DNA of 37,124 nucleotides from JAJZCD01 sp964570005 (GCA_964570005.1 CAZMWE010000009.1:1-37124); one strand, 5' to 3'. Positions 15,014-21,576 are shown, counted from the stretch's first letter. Program-made: numbers and translations. The notes: generated by a model not told the origin, from the letters alone.

Positions 15014-15451
15014 ATGTTACACCAACGCACCAACCAGAATTTTTATCTCGCACTGCTGGAGTTTTTAATGACCGCCAAGCAGCATATTGTGGCGATTGGG
15101 GCGGAGTTTGACCTCACGAGCATCCAAGCGGTCACACTGCTCCTGATCGACGAGCACCAGCCGCGGCCCATGAAAAGTTTCTGCACACTGTTCCACTGCG
15201 ATGCCAGCAACGTAACCGGCATTGTGGACGGCCTGGAAAAGAAGGGCCTGGTGAGCCGGCAGAGCGACCTAAGCGACCGGCGCATTAAAGTCATCCGGCT
15301 AGAAACAAAAGGTAAAAAACTGCAGCGGACCATCATTGAACGCTTAAGCACCGACAACGGTTTTTTATTTGATCCGCTCGAGCCCGAAGAGACTCAGCAG
15401 TTCGTACGCATCGTCGAAAAAATCGCCGCCGCAGCTGCGCCGGCCAAGTAG
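15014..15451 (+). CDS. MarR-family transcriptional regulator
   Basis: A 145-aa winged-helix protein. The DNA-recognition region reads FHCDASNVTGIVDGLEKKGLVSRQSDLSDRRIKVIRLETKGKKL, with the family's S-D-x-R-D/S-R-R wing. N- and C-terminal helices would form the dimer interface. MarR proteins usually repress a neighbouring exporter until a ligand binds. The divergent DHA2 exporter and the shared palindrome (14970-14984) fit that exactly. No ribosome site is seen; a CATACT hexamer 6 nt upstream suggests a leaderless mRNA. Confidence 0.92.
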   Translation: MLHQRTNQNFYLALLEFLMTAKQHIVAIGAEFDLTSIQAVTLLLIDEHQPRPMKSFCTLFHCDASNVTGIVDGLEKKGLVSRQSDLSDRRIKVIRLETKGKKLQRTIIERLSTDNGFLFDPLEPEETQQFVRIVEKIAAAAAPAK

Positions 15452-15473
15452 CCGGAGCGGTTAGAACCGGGGC

Positions 15474-15578
15474 TCAGTGGGCGTATGTCAGGAATTGCCG
15501 CCACTGGGGACGAACTATCCGGACCTCAACTATAGCCGGCGCTGTTTCAACGCCGTCAACCGCAACTGCTATTGACAT
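15474..15578 (-). CDS. 34-aa small protein with strong promoter and structured leader
   Basis: The frame begins at ATG 15578 and encodes MSIAVAVDGVETAPAIVEVR and 14 more residues ending RQFLTYAH before TGA. It is not recognised. The support is its setting: a consensus promoter (TTGACA, 18 nt, TGC-TACACT) about 125 nt upstream, a leader with a two-part stem-loop, and an AGAGGA ribosome site 9 nt before the ATG. The start lies just after the hairpin. The predicted peptide is alternating hydrophobic/polar, beta-like, with a basic-aromatic end. It could be a short functional protein or a leader peptide; the gap after its stop is too short for a second gene on this strand before the MarR gene's end at 15451. 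Confidence 0.5.
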   Translation of the reverse strand: MSIAVAVDGVETAPAIVEVRIVRPQWRQFLTYAH

Positions 15579-15695
15579 GTTTTTGTTTCCTCTTAAGCAG
15601 ACACCGCTCACTTAACAACGCGAGCGTGAAAGACGTCTGCCACTTGTTTTTTAAGTTTTTGTCTCTTTACGCGCAGTTCACCACGCATTGGAGTT
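15579..15695 (-). promoter_or_regulatory. Structured 5' leader of the 34-aa gene
   Basis: In the transcript GCAGAC pairs with GTCTGC (15597-15602/15635-15640) and, inside that, CGCTC with GAGCG (15605-15609/15622-15626), with a 12-nt loop. The stem ends 3 nt before the AGAGGA ribosome site. Read on the other strand, the same hairpin is followed by a T-rich tract (TTGTTTTTT), so it could also terminate plus-strand transcripts from the MarR gene. Confidence 0.5.
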
Positions 15696-15701
15696 AAGCC
15701 G

Positions 15702-15731
15702 AGTGTAGCAAATGCTTACGCTTAATGTCAA
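15702..15731 (-). promoter_or_regulatory. Strong promoter of the 34-aa gene
   Basis: TTGACA (15726-15731), an 18-nt spacer, then TACACT (15702-15707) with a TGC extension. It is one of the best promoter matches in the window and predicts a transcription start near 15695. Confidence 0.65.
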
Positions 15732-15763
15732 CAACAAAATGAACGGCTCCGAATCAGTGCAGC

Positions 15764-16423
15764 TCAGCGATGGATAGGAGGCAAGTAGAGCCACTGCTTG
15801 CGGGCATAGCGCCATACGCTGGGCAGGATGCCGGGAGCGGCGGGCTGTCCGCTGCGGATACTTTTGCGGATAGCCACCGAACTGATATGATTCGTGCCGA
15901 TATCTATAAAGGTCGTGTTCGGAAACAGCTGGTCCTGACCAACAAGTCGCGTCAGTACTTCAGCCATTTGAGCATGCGACGTCACGGCGATAATCAGGTG
16001 GAGCTTGCGGTACAGACCCGGCATTTTACCCTCATACCACAGCAAATCAGCGGCAGTAGTCAGCAGGCTGAGCTCGGCAGGTGGCAGCATTTCGATCACC
16101 CGGGCCAGGCTGCGGCTGGTCAGCCGGGCGTCAGGCAAGTCGATCAGCTCAAATTGTTTATAGGGCCGAAGCGCGTTTTTGAGCATTACGGTACGGTGCA
16201 CATAATGCTCTGGTTCGCTCTGGGCTAGCGGTCGGCGTTCCGGCACAAAGCAGACGCGTTCCAGCCCAGCGATTTTCTGGCTCTTAAGTGCAAAAATAAT
16301 GTGGCCGGCGTGCACAGGGTCAAAGCTGCCACTGTAAATACCGACGCGCGGTAGTTTTTCTGCCTCGAGCACCACCGGCTCAGTACCTGATTGGAAGTGG
16401 TAGTGAGTCTCTACTTTAGGCAT
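15764..16423 (-). CDS. nadD: Nicotinate-nucleotide adenylyltransferase-like (NadD/cytidylyltransferase superfamily)
   Basis: A 219-aa nucleotidyltransferase. The nucleotide-binding signature GIYSGSFDPVHAGH (HxGH at residues 38-41) and the C-terminal ISSVAIRKSIRSG (the ISSTxxR motif) are both present. These fit NadD, which joins nicotinate mononucleotide to AMP from ATP in NAD synthesis. The first 25 residues are extra to the family. The ATG at 16423 has GGAG 7 nt upstream and overlaps the end of the small zinc-ribbon gene by 8 nt, so the two are coupled. Related phosphopantetheine adenylyltransferases share the first motif, so exact substrate is less certain than the fold. Confidence 0.8.
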   Translation of the reverse strand: MPKVETHYHFQSGTEPVVLEAEKLPRVGIYSGSFDPVHAGHIIFALKSQKIAGLERVCFVPERRPLAQSEPEHYVHRTVMLKNALRPYKQFELIDLPDARLTSRSLARVIEMLPPAELSLLTTAADLLWYEGKMPGLYRKLHLIIAVTSHAQMAEVLTRLVGQDQLFPNTTFIDIGTNHISSVAIRKSIRSGQPAAPGILPSVWRYARKQWLYLPPIHR

Positions 16424-16595
16424 CACTCATCTCCAGAGGCATACCTTCGCAGCACTTTGTTATATTGCGGCAAGCCGGACAGAAAAAGTGGCCATGTACC
16501 GGCTGGATAGGGTAATGCATGCAAACTTCACAAAAGAGCAGCGGCGAGCGCTCTCTAACCATCTCGGCGTACGGGTCGTAATCGTCGATATTCAC
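16416..16595 (-). CDS. 59-aa zinc-ribbon protein with leaderless GTG start
   Basis: The frame starts at GTG 16595 (MNIDDYDPYAEMVRERSPLL...) and ends at TAA 16416, inside the nadD-like gene. It has CEVC (Cys22/Cys25) and CPAC (Cys39/Cys42), a classic two-knuckle zinc ribbon, plus Cys48/Cys49 and several His. A perfect TATAAT lies 6 nt before the GTG, so transcription should begin at the start codon; no ribosome site is present. The 8-nt overlap with nadD implies one mRNA and coupled translation. Function is unknown; a small protein- or nucleic-acid-binding adaptor is plausible. Confidence 0.75.
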   Translation of the reverse strand: MNIDDYDPYAEMVRERSPLLFCEVCMHYPIQPVHGHFFCPACRNITKCCEGMPLEMSDA

Positions 16596-16601
16596 ATAAG
16601 T

Positions 16602-16607
16602 ATTATA
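16602..16607 (-). promoter_or_regulatory. Leaderless consensus -10 (TATAAT) of the zinc-ribbon/nadD unit
   Basis: A perfect -10 exactly 6 nt before the GTG at 16595, with no ribosome site between. Confidence 0.6.
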
Positions 16608-16659
16608 GTCCCGATTGCCACTTAGGCTGTAAAAAATTACTCAGAGCGCAGCAGTCGTT

Positions 16660-18051
16660 TTACACAATCTTTATACAACCGCAGTCACCTGAGATATGCT
16701 TCTTGCCACTTGGCAATTTTTTGACCAACGTTTTGACCTTTTTCTTGTGACATAGCGGACACTCATTGGATGTAAATTTGCAGTCAGCTTCATCACCACC
16801 ATCACCCTTTTCGCCAGCTGACAAAGCATCACCTGTCTTGCTACCACCTGAACCGGGGCATGAATTGGACGTTTCGACTGCAACTGCTCGCTGTACGAGC
16901 TGTTCAACCCTGTGTATATCACCCTGCTCCTGCGCATGTCTAGCGCCTTCAAGGTAAAACGCTGCCTCCTCACCGAAAGCCAGCCCATCAACTTTTTCGT
17001 CGGTAACAGCGCGTCTTAGCATAAACTCAGCCGACAGCTCGGCCAGACGGTCGGTTGCATCTGTCTCGATTACAAATGTGCCGGATTCGGTTACCAACTG
17101 GTCAACGATAGCTTGTACGGTTGGCTCAAGTTCGGCCTCGCGTTCCTGGCACTCCCGCAAGTACTCTACATGGTCCTGTTCTGGTTTGTCCTGCCCAAAG
17201 AACGTGCCGCCGGCCGCCACATCCCACCAACGCACAACGTCGACTACACCGTTTGGCATGAGGCTTTTATGTATTAGAACAGGCGTATCAATAGCTTCGG
17301 CATCAGTTCTGCCACGGTAATCCACTCTCAGACTATCACCAAGCTGCGCAAGCGTTTCGGGATCGTGACGGGGGGCGTCAGGGTTGCGTTTGCCCGCTAC
17401 AAACGCGCTCTCGGTAATTATGATACTGCCAGCCTCTTCAGATGTCGCCTGGATAGCGGCGCTCATGGTAGGCACAAAGAAATTCTCTTGGCGAAGCTCG
17501 TCATCCGTCATGCCATCTGCCGCGCGCGAAAAGACAACAAACCAATAGTCTTGTAGCAGTCCGAGGCGGCATAACTCCTGAAGACGGTATTTGTTACGCG
17601 CCTCCGCATGAGTTCGCGGGATCATGAGCGGATGCCTGCTACCAAACCTCAGGCTGTTCTCCTGGATGCTTTCAGCAGATTGGCCATGCTGCATAACTTC
17701 GCCATCTTTGCTCACCTGCTGCTCCACCCGAATAATGTGGCCGGCTTTGATCGTGCGCTCAACTACATCAGTACGCACATTGATTTCAACTAAGCTTCTA
17801 GCAACCGGATCACCCTCTCTTGCTTTGCGAGTCGCATCCATTAGTGACTGGTTGCTAGGCTCCACAGCGTGCGTAATTTCAAACGAGGCGCCGGCTGCAA
17901 TCCGACCAATCAGCTGCGCCGCCTTTGCACGCGCAACCGTTTCGGCTTCTAGCCTCGACACCCCCAACACTAGGGCCGGCAGCTCTGTTTCCCAGTGCCG
18001 GAACGCGGTACTGTTTATGTCTGGTGCTGCTTCGGCTGCGGCGGCGCTCAT
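16660..18051 (-). CDS. 463-aa protein of unknown function with C-terminal zinc finger
   Basis: I do not recognise the family. Residues 1-400 look like a soluble mixed alpha/beta protein with no signal or membrane segment (e.g. QELCRLGLLQDYWFVVFSR, GSIIITESAFVAGKRNP, GVVDVVRWWDVAAGG). A low-complexity Gly/Ser/Asp linker follows at about 400-425. The end has Cys residues in NECPLCHKKK and GDCGCIKIV, which together could bind a zinc ion. Near 340-385, repeated alanine/glutamate-rich helices occur. The ATG at 18051 has AAAGG 8 nt upstream. Just ahead lie a large hairpin and a cobalamin-riboswitch-like leader, so expression may respond to vitamin B12. It follows the LexA-like gene in direction but has its own promoter. 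Confidence 0.75.
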   Translation of the reverse strand: MSAAAAEAAPDINSTAFRHWETELPALVLGVSRLEAETVARAKAAQLIGRIAAGASFEITHAVEPSNQSLMDATRKAREGDPVARSLVEINVRTDVVERTIKAGHIIRVEQQVSKDGEVMQHGQSAESIQENSLRFGSRHPLMIPRTHAEARNKYRLQELCRLGLLQDYWFVVFSRAADGMTDDELRQENFFVPTMSAAIQATSEEAGSIIITESAFVAGKRNPDAPRHDPETLAQLGDSLRVDYRGRTDAEAIDTPVLIHKSLMPNGVVDVVRWWDVAAGGTFFGQDKPEQDHVEYLRECQEREAELEPTVQAIVDQLVTESGTFVIETDATDRLAELSAEFMLRRAVTDEKVDGLAFGEEAAFYLEGARHAQEQGDIHRVEQLVQRAVAVETSNSCPGSGGSKTGDALSAGEKGDGGDEADCKFTSNECPLCHKKKVKTLVKKLPSGKKHISGDCGCIKIV

Positions 18052-18053
18052 GT

Positions 18054-18109
18054 AAAAAACCTTTACTTCCGCCAGCAGAGTCCCAAAAGAGGGTGCTTCT
18101 GCTCGGAAG
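18054..18109 (-). terminator. Expression-platform hairpin ahead of the 463-aa gene
   Basis: In the transcript CTTCCG-AGCAGA pairs with TCTGCT-(GG)-CGGAAG (18104-18109/18066-18071 and 18098-18103/18074-18079), a 12-bp stem with a 2-nt bulge. The AAAGG ribosome site follows directly and then six U. It could stop transcription or present/hide the ribosome site; the U-run is 6 nt past the stem, so a translational switch is as likely as termination. Confidence 0.6.
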
Positions 18110-18190
18110 ACTTTTAGCGCTGTATCGGACTATCACCGTTGCGGCACAGTACAGGAATTACACCTGCTTCCAGCTTGTGTTATTAATGTG
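18110..18190 (-). promoter_or_regulatory. Cobalamin (B12) riboswitch-like leader
   Basis: The transcript contains, in the family order, GGAAGCAGGTGTAATTCCTG (the GGAA-n3-GGTGnAAnTCC core, 18154-18164 for GGTG...TCC), then TGCCGCAACGGTGAT (CCGCAAC at 18138-18144) and AGTCCGATAC (18122-18131, B12-box-like). These are the hallmark conserved blocks of the cobalamin riboswitch. The B12 box is imperfect at its end and the outermost stem is not clear by eye. It lies between a -10 at 18197 and the hairpin at 18066-18109. Confidence 0.72.
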
Positions 18191-18196
18191 GTTAGT

Positions 18197-18205
18197 AGTG
18201 TAGCA
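18197..18205 (-). promoter_or_regulatory. Extended -10 promoter of the riboswitch transcript
   Basis: The minus strand reads TGCTACACT (TGC + TACACT), giving a transcription start just before the riboswitch core. No good -35 is seen. Confidence 0.45.
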
Positions 18206-18270
18206 GGACAGTAAAACGCTAGATATAGTATTTTTGTATACGATCGCTACTCCAGCGGTAGCGGTAACTG

Positions 18271-18819
18271 TTAGCCAGCTGTGGTGTTCTGGTCGAGTTT
18301 GAGCTTGAGTGCTTTTAAGCGGGCCGCGAAACTCTGAGCGGCCGCTTCCATGCCAAGGACGCGCAGCGCACCGAGCAGTACGTAGAGGTTGTCGATATGT
18401 GTCTGTTGTAGGGACAGTTCGGCCTCGGCAGTTTTAAAAAACTGCTCCACTTTAGCCACCAGCCACTTCTCTTCGCCCACTTTGACGCCGTTGGTTTGAA
18501 AGGTCGACGCGCTGCTGCCAGCGCCCGGCCTCACCACTTCGAGCGAACGCGCACTGTGGTCGCGTTTGCGCAGGTGACCGCGGCTGATAAGGTTGCCGAC
18601 ATGCAGCGCCACAGTCGCCACACTGGTATATTCCAAGCCGTTCATGATTTCACGGTAGCTGGGGCTGTAGCCGTGTTCGGTTATGAAGGCGTCGATAAAA
18701 TCGAGCAGTTCTTTTTGCTTTTTGGTCGGCCGGAGCGATAGCTCTTTAGCCTCTGTTTCGAGACTTTTGGCGGGCTTATGTTTAGGCTCACCGACTGTGG
18801 ATGTTTGATTTTCGTTCAT
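18271..18819 (-). CDS. LexA-like DNA-binding protein lacking the S24 protease domain
   Basis: A 182-aa protein. After a polar N-terminus, residues about 31-100 match the LexA DNA-binding domain: LRPTKKQKELLDFIDAFI, HGYSPSYREIMNGL, TSVATVALHVGNLISRGHLRKR and ARSLEV. The remaining 80 residues are helical (EEKWLVAKVEQFFKTAEAEL..., LGALRVLGMEAAAQSFAARLKAL) and contain no S24 Ser-Lys protease, so the classic RecA-driven self-cleavage cannot occur. It is a LexA-type repressor with a different, possibly dimerising, C-terminus. The ATG at 18819 is chosen because TACTAT lies 6 nt upstream; an earlier in-frame start would overlap that box. Confidence 0.85.
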   Translation of the reverse strand: MNENQTSTVGEPKHKPAKSLETEAKELSLRPTKKQKELLDFIDAFITEHGYSPSYREIMNGLEYTSVATVALHVGNLISRGHLRKRDHSARSLEVVRPGAGSSASTFQTNGVKVGEEKWLVAKVEQFFKTAEAELSLQQTHIDNLYVLLGALRVLGMEAAAQSFAARLKALKLKLDQNTTAG

Positions 18820-18825
18820 ATGCTT

Positions 18826-18831
18826 ATAGTA
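18826..18831 (-). promoter_or_regulatory. Leaderless -10 (TACTAT) of the LexA-like gene
   Basis: The hexamer is exactly 6 nt before the ATG at 18819, with no ribosome site. Confidence 0.5.
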
Positions 18832-19096
18832 TGGCACACCTGCTCGGGCAAGCGCACGATACTACCGGCGTAGGACCGGCCGACATCGGCATCTAGATCG
18901 TCAGCTACAAGCCAAAAGCTATATTGAGCCATGGCTTGAATTGATACAACAGGATATCGTCAGTTCTGAGCTGGCGGTCGAGATACATACTCTGGAAACA
19001 ACGAAAATACTCGACACAGTCCCTTGCTATTATCACCTGAAGCGTTTTTGTTGTCCTTTTTGTACAGAATTAAGAGGGAACGTGCGAATAAGTATC
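18832..19096. other. Gene-less stretch of about 265 bp
   Basis: I see no gene supported by a start, ribosome site or protein-like sequence. AGCCATGGCT (near 18928) is a 10-bp palindrome. The stretch separates the divergent LexA-like gene and mazEF. Confidence 0.4.
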
Positions 19097-19126
19097 TTGA
19101 CAACGGCGACAGTATGTATATATAAT
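19097..19126 (+). promoter_or_regulatory. Consensus promoter of mazEF
   Basis: A perfect TTGACA (19097-19102), an 18-nt spacer and a perfect TATAAT (19121-19126), 9 nt before the ATG. The leader would be only 2-3 nt. The tract TATATATAAT...ATTACA near the -10 could hold the antitoxin's operator. Confidence 0.7.
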
Positions 19127-19135
19127 GTAATTACA

Positions 19136-19375
19136 ATGAAGACGTCACTTGTGCCGATTGGAAACTCGAAAGGCATTCGGATACCCAAACTCCTGCTTGA
19201 GGAAAGTGGGATCAGCAAGGACGTAGAGATAAAAGCGAGCAAAGGCATGCTCAAAATTATTCCTATTAAAACTCCCGTCCCAAAACACGCGGATGAGACT
19301 GCACTGTTAAGTGAGAAAACGCTGCGAAAAGACTGGGATAGGCTCGAAGAGGATAAAGCATGGGTAAACTTGTAG
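19136..19375 (+). CDS. mazE: MazE-like antitoxin (AbrB/SpoVT fold)
   Basis: A 79-aa protein. Residues 1-45 form the swapped-hairpin AbrB/SpoVT DNA-binding domain (SLVPIGNSKGIRIPKLLLEESGI...VEIKASKGMLKIIPI). The rest is an acidic, flexible tail (DETALLSEKTLRKDWDRLEEDKAW), as in MazE tails that cover the MazF active site. The ATG at 19136 is chosen because the domain starts there and the promoter lies directly upstream; a longer frame to 18941 runs through the promoter. It overlaps mazF by 16 nt. It should neutralise the toxin and repress the operon. Confidence 0.9.
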   Translation: MKTSLVPIGNSKGIRIPKLLLEESGISKDVEIKASKGMLKIIPIKTPVPKHADETALLSEKTLRKDWDRLEEDKAWVNL

Positions 19376-19707
19376 CCGGCGACGTTGTCGTCGCTGCATT
19401 TCCATTCTCAGATCTCAGCAGTACCAAACGGCGTCCGGCACTTGTATTAGCTAATGTTGAATTTGGCGACTTGATACTTTGCCAAATTACCTCAAAGCCC
19501 TACTCAAGCAAGACGGCGGTAGTTATTAAAGCCGACGACTTTGCAGCCGGAGGCCTGCCGATAGACAGTTATGTGCGACCAGATAAACTTTTTACTGCCG
19601 ATACCACGATTATCGAGCGAACCGCAGGCATATTAACCGGCAAAACTATTGATAAAATATTGGCAGACGTCCGAGATTTATTCCGAGACCGGGACCACCA
19701 CATCTAA
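19360..19707 (+). CDS. mazF: MazF/PemK-family endoribonuclease toxin
   Basis: A 115-aa protein with the MazF/PemK barrel: GDVVVAAFPFSDLSSTKRRPALVLA at the N-terminus (the conserved RPALV block), LILCQITSK, then VRPDKLFTADTTII and a final helix. MazF toxins cut mRNA at short specific sequences and slow growth when the antitoxin is lost. Start ATG has an AGAGGA site 6 nt upstream and overlaps mazE by 16 nt, the standard layout. The toxin looks full length. Confidence 0.92.
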   Translation: MGKLVAGDVVVAAFPFSDLSSTKRRPALVLANVEFGDLILCQITSKPYSSKTAVVIKADDFAAGGLPIDSYVRPDKLFTADTTIIERTAGILTGKTIDKILADVRDLFRDRDHHI

Positions 19708-19766
19708 GGCAATCCAACTCCCGGGCAAGCATAGAAAAACGACCTCGTATCGCTACTATCTCCCAA

Positions 19767-20240
19767 TCACAGCTCAACCACCGGCATATCTTTGGCAGAT
19801 TTTTTGCCACCAGTTTCGGGAAAAACCCAGTATTTGTACCACAGAAAACTCCAGAAGGTGAAAAAGATGCCAGAGATAACGAAACCGATATACGGACTAA
19901 TACCTACGTAGACCAGACCGCCAATCAGCGCGTAATCTATTATAAAGCCGATGCTTTCAATGAATATGTAGCGGCCGGCGTGTTCCATTTCGCTCAAATG
20001 TACTTGATTTTTAAACGCCCAGAAGCGCTGTACGTAGTAGTTGAGCGACCAGCCGATGATGTCGCAGACGATTTTAGACCACAGCCATGACCAGTGCAAA
20101 ACAGAATAGCAGAATGCGAACACACCGTAGCCAACCCAGAAATACAAACTGCCGCCAACCAGATATTTGCTAAACTGTTCTGCCAGTCCGTGCCACCTGG
20201 GGTGGCGGCCAAACACGCGCTGCAAAAACAGACCGAACAT
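19767..20240 (-). CDS. GtrA-family membrane protein
   Basis: A 157-aa protein with four hydrophobic helices matching GtrA: FSKYLVGGSLYFWVGYGVFAF, SLNYYVQRFWAFKN, IFIESIGFIIDYALI and FFTFWSFLWYKYWVF. GtrA proteins are thought to flip or present polyprenyl-phosphate-linked sugars for surface polysaccharide decoration. Its ATG shares one base with the stop of the ligase-like gene (TAATG), so the two are coupled. It is one of three GtrA proteins in the window. Confidence 0.88.
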   Translation of the reverse strand: MFGLFLQRVFGRHPRWHGLAEQFSKYLVGGSLYFWVGYGVFAFCYSVLHWSWLWSKIVCDIIGWSLNYYVQRFWAFKNQVHLSEMEHAGRYIFIESIGFIIDYALIGGLVYVGISPYIGFVISGIFFTFWSFLWYKYWVFPETGGKKSAKDMPVVEL

Positions 20241-21556
20241 TAGGACGCATCCTTGTGTTCAGGTAATGCAGCCAACGCAATGGCGGCGAACCCCCACCAC
20301 ACGTAGGCCAACGTGTCATCTGCCCAGGCGTGACTCAGCAAGTTCACGAAGGCAACGCCGATAAAACCAGCAAACATGATGAGTGCCAGGCGCGATGCGC
20401 TGCTTTGTTCATAGAGCTCTATAGCAACCAGCACGATGATACTCAGGAACAGTGCCATGCCGATCCAGCCGGTTTCTTGCGCAACTTGTACATAGTAATT
20501 TTCCGCGATGCGCGCCGGGTGTTTGCCATTATATATACTGGCCGGTCCCGCCGTACCCGGACCATCACCAAGCGGCTGGTTGATTACGTCTTTTATACCA
20601 TTTTCCGTGGCATTGGCATGGGCACCATTTGAGGTGATTGTGACCGCGGAGTGCGGTTGCGTATGGAGTATTTCGTTCTGCAGGCTCACATTATTTTTCA
20701 GGAGCAGATAACCGCCCAGAGCCAAAATCACCACGGCCAGCCCGACTGCCCCTAGGAGCACACGCCCGCGAAAGGTCTCTAAGCGTAGCCAGGCTATAGT
20801 AAAAAAGGATAGCGCCGTGCCGATCCAAGCACTGCGCGACCCGCTGGCAAACAGCGCTGCCAGGGCAACTATGCCGAAAGTTAGGCAAACCAGCTTACGC
20901 CGGCCGTACAGAAACAACACACCAAGGGCCGACAAAATAATAACCAGGTACGCGCCGAGCGGGTTAGCCCCACGCAAAGTGGACTGCACACGGATATAGC
21001 GCGCGTTGTGGTTAATAGTTTCGATGGGCGCGATGGTAGTCGCCGCGTTATAACCGAAGTGACTCAGGAAATTGTGCGGTAGCACCGCGAACTGTAGGAC
21101 CGCGAACACCACGACAACAGCCGCTGGCACAAGCAACAACCTGGGCCAGTACTGTCTCAGAAACGGGGCACGCCGGGCTGTCAGCAACACCGCCAGGAAC
21201 CACACCAGAAACCGCAGGTTTACAAGTAAGCCATATGCCAGAGCCTTACCAGTTACTTCGCCTTTCGTGAGCGCAATAAAGCCCAGTAACAAACTCAGCG
21301 CAGCGTAGGCGAAAATAAGCCGCACCAGCAGGCTATGGGTAAACCATGTCAACAACTCGCGGTCTTTAAGCAGCCACCAGCAGACGATGCCCAAAAGCAC
21401 CAGTAACAGCACATCATCCCACAGGCGCAGCACTGCGTAGTGGCCTACCAGCGTACTACCCCACACTGTCAGGAGCCCAAAGAAGGGCACGCCAGCCAGC
21501 ACCGTGACTATCAGGTAAGCGGCAAATCTGTTAGCAGGCGTACTCACACGTTTCAT
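20240..21556 (-). CDS. O-antigen ligase/polymerase-like membrane protein (Wzy_C)
   Basis: About 438 aa with 10-12 hydrophobic helices and a large outer loop (about residues 300-355, rich in polar residues, with DGPGTAGPASIYNGKHPARIAENYY). The loop and the preceding SGSRSAWIGTALSFF segment are typical of the PF04932 family, which polymerises or ligates surface glycans on the outside of the membrane. The lipid acceptor need not be LPS; a Gram-positive-like CPR cell has none. The start is uncertain: ATG at 21556 is preferred because the -10 (TATAAT, 21570-21575) lies upstream of it, whereas an ATG at 21571 overlaps that box. The gene is divergent from the sugar-phosphate transferase. Confidence 0.85.
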   Translation of the reverse strand: MKRVSTPANRFAAYLIVTVLAGVPFFGLLTVWGSTLVGHYAVLRLWDDVLLLVLLGIVCWWLLKDRELLTWFTHSLLVRLIFAYAALSLLLGFIALTKGEVTGKALAYGLLVNLRFLVWFLAVLLTARRAPFLRQYWPRLLLVPAAVVVVFAVLQFAVLPHNFLSHFGYNAATTIAPIETINHNARYIRVQSTLRGANPLGAYLVIILSALGVLFLYGRRKLVCLTFGIVALAALFASGSRSAWIGTALSFFTIAWLRLETFRGRVLLGAVGLAVVILALGGYLLLKNNVSLQNEILHTQPHSAVTITSNGAHANATENGIKDVINQPLGDGPGTAGPASIYNGKHPARIAENYYVQVAQETGWIGMALFLSIIVLVAIELYEQSSASRLALIMFAGFIGVAFVNLLSHAWADDTLAYVWWGFAAIALAALPEHKDAS

Positions 21557-21562
21557 AAGTGT

Positions 21563-21575
21563 TACAATCATTATA
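21563..21575. promoter_or_regulatory. Back-to-back divergent -10 elements
   Basis: Plus strand: TGT-TACAAT (hexamer 21563-21568), 8 nt before the ATG at 21577. Minus strand: TATAAT (21570-21575), 13 nt before the ATG at 21556. The two hexamers are 1 bp apart and the start codons about 20 bp apart, so both polymerases cannot sit there together. Confidence 0.5.
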
Positions 21576-21576
21576 A

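Noticed and set aside
15579..15695. tmRNA, 6S or SRP RNA in the leader ahead of the 34-aa frame
   Set aside because: No tag reading frame, tRNA-like end or SRP tetraloop motif could be found by eye.
18238..18262. Terminator between the LexA-like gene and the riboswitch promoter
   Set aside because: GCTAC/GTAGC can pair but no U-run follows on the minus strand.
18941..19135. An N-terminal extension of MazE
   Set aside because: It would place the perfect -35 and -10 inside the coding region and adds Cys-rich sequence not seen in MazE.
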